This document shows positions 60,830 to 64,000 of a stretch of DNA of 64,000 nt, one piece after another (position 1 is the first letter of the stretch; every line of letters starts with the position of its first letter). This DNA is from Larix kaempferi. Lineage: Eukaryota > Streptophyta > Pinopsida > Pinales > Pinaceae. Position numbers and translations under genes: made by a program. The stretch is taken from positions 22,467,001 to 22,531,000 of the forward strand of contig BSBM01000904.1 in assembly GCA_027924585.1 (NCBI GenBank). Direction: 5' to 3'. The notes below the pieces were generated by a model, which searched no databases, was not told the origin of the DNA, and was given only the letters and a program-made list of their open reading frames with translations.

Positions 60830-62330
60830 ATACAATAAAGTGTTACACCTTACTGCTGTGGGGGTTCAAATTTCGTAGAAGATCGTGTAAGCTAATGGTT
60901 AATACCTAAAAAGCCCCAACGCGGCACCAAAGCAAGCAAAGAGATGTTCTTCATTGATGATAATACTCAAGCTACAGAATAAATTTCGTTGGATTCTATT
61001 CATAGCATGCAATTCTATAAAATCTTTTTAGTGAATTTAACTGTTAAGAATATGTTTAACAGTTAATTGTATGTGTATATGCTAACTGTTAAGTTACTAT
61101 AGATTCTTTAATGTTAAGAATATATATTTAACTATTAAGAACATATGCATATGCTTCCACTTAAGATACCATAGATTCAAATTAGAAGAGGCTATAGATT
61201 CAATTTGGAAAAGTAAAGAGAGTTGCTCTGCTTAAGACCAATTTTTCCGACCACAATCTGCAATCCTTTGGAATTCCTTTGACTTCATCCAAAAACAGTC
61301 TATCGGCGCTCAAAATTTGTAAAAGGACCGTTTATGCTACACATGACTTCAAAAGCTGCGTCACTAAAGTAAGCTAAGAATGTTCTTCATTCATGATAAT
61401 TGTTTACCCAAAGCCTAAATTTCACTAAATTGCTTCGACAATGCTCAATCCACTGAAATTCCCTTGACTTCCTCCAAAAACAGACTAAATCGCCACACCA
61501 TACCGCTATCGTCGCTCAAGTTTCATATAAAGATAGTTTCTGCTACACAGCTATACTTCAAAAGCGGCGATGCGGCACCAAAGCAACCTGAGAAATGCTC
61601 TCCTTCAATGATAAATGCTCATACATAAACGAAATTTCACTAAATCCTTTTGACAATGTGCAATCCTCTGAAATTCCCTTGATTTTATCCAAACAGCATA
61701 AATTGTCACACTTTACCGCTATCCCTGCTCAAATTTAGTAAAATGAACGTTCCTGCTACACATTTAATAACTCAAAAGCTCAAGCAAGGAAATAGATGTT
61801 CTTCAGCAACGATATGTGCTCAGACATAGACGAAATTTCACAAAATTCCATCCTGAATATTTCACTCCTCTAAAATTCTCTTGATTTTACTAAATTTCAG
61901 ACTAAATTGTAACACCTTACCGCTATCGTCGGTCAACTTCTGTATAAATACCACTTCTGCTACACACATTTAATATCTCAAAAGCCGCAATAACGCACTG
62001 CGACTCTAAAACAAGCTAAGAGGAGATGTTCTCCAATAGCAATAAATCCTCAGACACTGACTAAATTTCACTAAACTCCTTCCACAACGTGCAATCCTGA
62101 ATTCCCTCGATTTCATCGAAAAGAGGACTAAATTGTCAAGCCTTTCCCTCGATTTCATCCAAAAGAGGACTAAATTGTCAAGCCTTTACCTCTATTGGCG
62201 CTCAAAATTTGTAAAATTCGAGCTCTCGAGACATATTTCGTACTTTCAAAGCCAAAATAAGAATAAAATGAGCGGCTCTTCATCAATGATAATGTTTAAT
62301 AGGCGCATCTAAAATGAACTAAATTCTTCA
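60830..62330. repeat. Degenerate ~200-bp tandem repeat array upstream of phototropin
   Basis: The unit order is GAAATTCCCTTGACTTCATC, AAACAGACTAAATTGTCACAC, TTACCGCTATCGTCGCTCAA, TTTGTAAAA, CTGCTACACA, CAAAAGC.GC, CACCAAAGCAAGCTAAGA, GATGTTCTTCA.. and CGAAATTTCACTAAA. The CCGCTATCGTCGCTCAA core recurs near 60851, 61299, 61501, 61714, 61918 and 62187 (spacing about 200-215 for the central copies; the last is enlarged by an internal ~49-bp duplication). No product is encoded. Depending on the transcription start, the array is in the promoter or a 5' UTR intron. Confidence 0.8.
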
Positions 62331-63480
62331 TTTATCTTTCAGTAGGCATTACCCGTACCGGTTATGAACGTATGACCTTGTGCCGAAGATGTCGATTTAA
62401 CTGTAAATGGAAACCATGAAGCGCCTAACATTCGAACATTTGAACAGGCCAGTTGTTTTCCAATTTTGGTTTCCTTGGAACTCACGTATGCTATGAAATA
62501 TGATCCGCGAGAATTTCAGTATGCGAAAAGCAACCACGCAACTCTCCCGTTTGCGATCGTGGTCTTCTGGCCACCATTGAGTACTCAGACCTTCAACTTC
62601 TCTGCTATCGAGTGTGCATGCAGTCTTGAAATTTTTCTGCATTTATCTCCTGTTTTAATTATTATATTTAAATAAACAGGACGAGACCGGACATCGATTT
62701 ACCACCCGGTAGCATAATGCGAGTTACACGTGAAACTTTTAACCTAGTTTTATCCATTTTCATCCATTTTATCAAACGCTTCACGAGGGCCCATCTCAAG
62801 TTTCAACGAACATCTTATCCTTTGTGTGTGCATGGTTTCATTTTGCATGTGCACTGAGAGGTGGGTCGTTGTGGGCTGTGCCAGCGGGTCGTTGTGGGGT
62901 GTGCCAGCGGGCCACGATTATCGATTAATGTAAGAATATAATAATATGTAGAGGAGGATGCGAATATGGAATGGGTATGGATCCCGGTGAAGTTAGGATC
63001 CAAAGAAGCCAACCATCATGCTTTTGTGGACTAATATATACCATGGGTTATGTTTGTGGCCGTAGTTAACTCTAGTTATCTATATGTAGCTTTCTTTGAC
63101 TCATAATATGTGGTTGATTGTAAATATTCATAATATGTGGCTGTTAGTAAATCTGCTTATGTGTTCGTGTTCTTACGACACAACATAAACAACATGTATC
63201 GTGATTTGTCATAAAAAGGATGTACATATGTACTCGGAAAGCTTCAATGATAAAATTATGGCTTATCCCAATGGTAGGAGTTTTATTTTTAATTGTTCAT
63301 CTTCATCTCTTTATAAATCTCTACTTCTTCCCCAGATGTTATTTAAAATAAGTAAATTATCTTATTTATATAGATTTATGAAGAAAAAGATAAACCTTTA
63401 TGTCTTTTCAACCAGTTTAGAGTGTTCTTTATAAGACATCTCATGAGGTGTGGCATGCATTGTGCACTCGAATGCCAAAG
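62331..63480. other. Intergenic stretch right of the repeat array
   Basis: No supported gene. The 62400-62640 part has somewhat more CG dinucleotides and short frames on both strands, and could contain the phototropin transcription start, but I see no decisive signal. Near 62860-62910 the phrase GGGTCGTTGTGGG.TGTGCCAGCG is duplicated in tandem. Confidence 0.4.
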
Positions 63481-63487
63481 TGTATAT

Positions 63488-63649
63488 CAATAAATAAAGG
63501 ACACTCAACTGCCAAATTGGCTATCAATAGATAAAGGACACTCAAATGCCAAATTGTACATTGCATTATGTTATTTTCCTCCATCCTATTCATCCCATGC
63601 CTTGTACATTGCATTATGTTATTTTCCTTCATCCTATTCATCCCATGCC
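63488..63649. repeat. Short tandem duplications
   Basis: A 37-bp unit (CAATAAATAAAGGACACTCA at 63488, CAATAGATAAAGGACACTCA at 63525) is followed by an almost exact 48-bp duplication (TTGTACATTGCATTATGTTA at 63554 and 63602, through CCTATTCATCCCATGCC). Confidence 0.9.
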
Positions 63650-63671
63650 ATAACAAGTGAGGGTGAATCCC

Positions 63672-64000
63672 CATTTATCAATTTAATCCCTACAATCTCC
63701 AATTTTTCAATTATGGGTGATGTTATTCTCTTAGGTGATTTTAATGTCTATATCGAAAATATGTAGTGTTAGCTATATGAAGCAATTTAAGACCCACTTA
63801 AGCTACATGAGTTGGGAAGAGAGGAATTGGACATTTACAAATAGTTTGTTGATTCTGCAATCATACGCTATGGTAGTCACCTTATCAAGGTTGGTGAATC
63901 ACATGAAACGATAGTGTTAAATGGTCTTCCATGTTTCTTGGGGTCTAGTGCCTTTACTTGTTATCCTTATGTTGGTGGAAAGGGTGTTGTGGAATATGTT
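63672..64000 (+). pseudogene. LINE endonuclease fragment, continues beyond the window
   Basis: A single plus-strand frame reads MGDVILLGDFNV (the GDFN motif of the APE-type endonuclease), then LHELGREELDI, FVDSAIIRYGSHLIK, ETIVLNGLPCF and GGKGVVEYV (corresponding to the VVDY-type motif). Four stops interrupt it (TAG, TAG, TAA, TAG), each explicable as a C-to-T change of a Gln codon. It is cut by the window end. Confidence 0.75.

Noticed and set aside
62397-62675. Overlapping open frames on both strands as a small host gene
   Set aside because: No homology recognised and no splice or codon signal. The higher CG content may only mark the promoter-proximal region of the phototropin gene.

Overview
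The window is plant nuclear DNA. At the right it holds the 5' half of a phototropin (blue-light receptor kinase) gene on the minus strand, at about 56.1-59.4 kb. Almost everything to the left of about 53.4 kb is a stack of nested LTR retrotransposons. A phototropin gene, plant Gypsy/Tat-type elements carrying an archaeal-type RNase H (aRNH), LTRs of 4.5-4.9 kb, and an intron that stays open for more than 56 kb together fit a large-genome plant. A gymnosperm is my best guess, but it is an inference and the species cannot be read from the sequence.

Left and middle (1-53.4 kb). Two related LTR families dominate; their LTRs start with TGTTATCA. Family L has LTRs of about 4.5 kb. One complete, non-autonomous member lies at 3496-19735: two LTRs, a tRNA-Asp primer-binding site and one gag-like frame, but no pol. 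There are three solo family-L LTRs (12427-17013 reversed; 26426-35480; 29035-33565 inside the previous one) and several older, divergent pieces (1-1127, 39111-44431, 49355-53393). Family P is an autonomous Tat-like Gypsy element on the minus strand, running from about 37.0 kb down to 1.13 kb. It has gag, protease, aRNH, RT, a degenerate RNase H and integrase, and it is broken by stops, frameshifts and insertions. A solo family-P LTR sits at 44432-49349. Target-site duplications are visible for five insertions on both sides and fix the order of nesting. A Copia-type LTR with its primer-binding site (38513-39110) and a tRNA-like SINE head (about 38.2 kb) lie at a breakpoint (37.0-38.5 kb) where the 5' LTR of element P and several LTR halves are missing.

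Right (53.4-64 kb). The outermost LTR ends inside an L1-type LINE ORF1 fragment (53394-54180), which itself lies in intron 4 of the phototropin gene. Exons 4, 3, 2 and 1 (56120-56396, 56589-56680, 57318-57500, 58492-59399) have canonical GT-AG junctions and encode the N-terminus, the complete LOV1 domain and part of the LOV1-LOV2 linker. LOV2 and the kinase must lie to the left of the window if the gene is intact. Upstream of the ATG (60.1-62.3 kb) is a set of degenerate tandem repeats, including units of about 200 bp. The window ends in a decayed LINE endonuclease fragment.

No complete host gene is present. The strongest leads are a palindromic target-site preference shared by the LTR families, the unusual protease-aRNH-RT domain order of element P, the gag-only element with a large uncharacterised C-terminal region and a possible leader intron, and the retrotransposon-filled giant intron of the phototropin gene.
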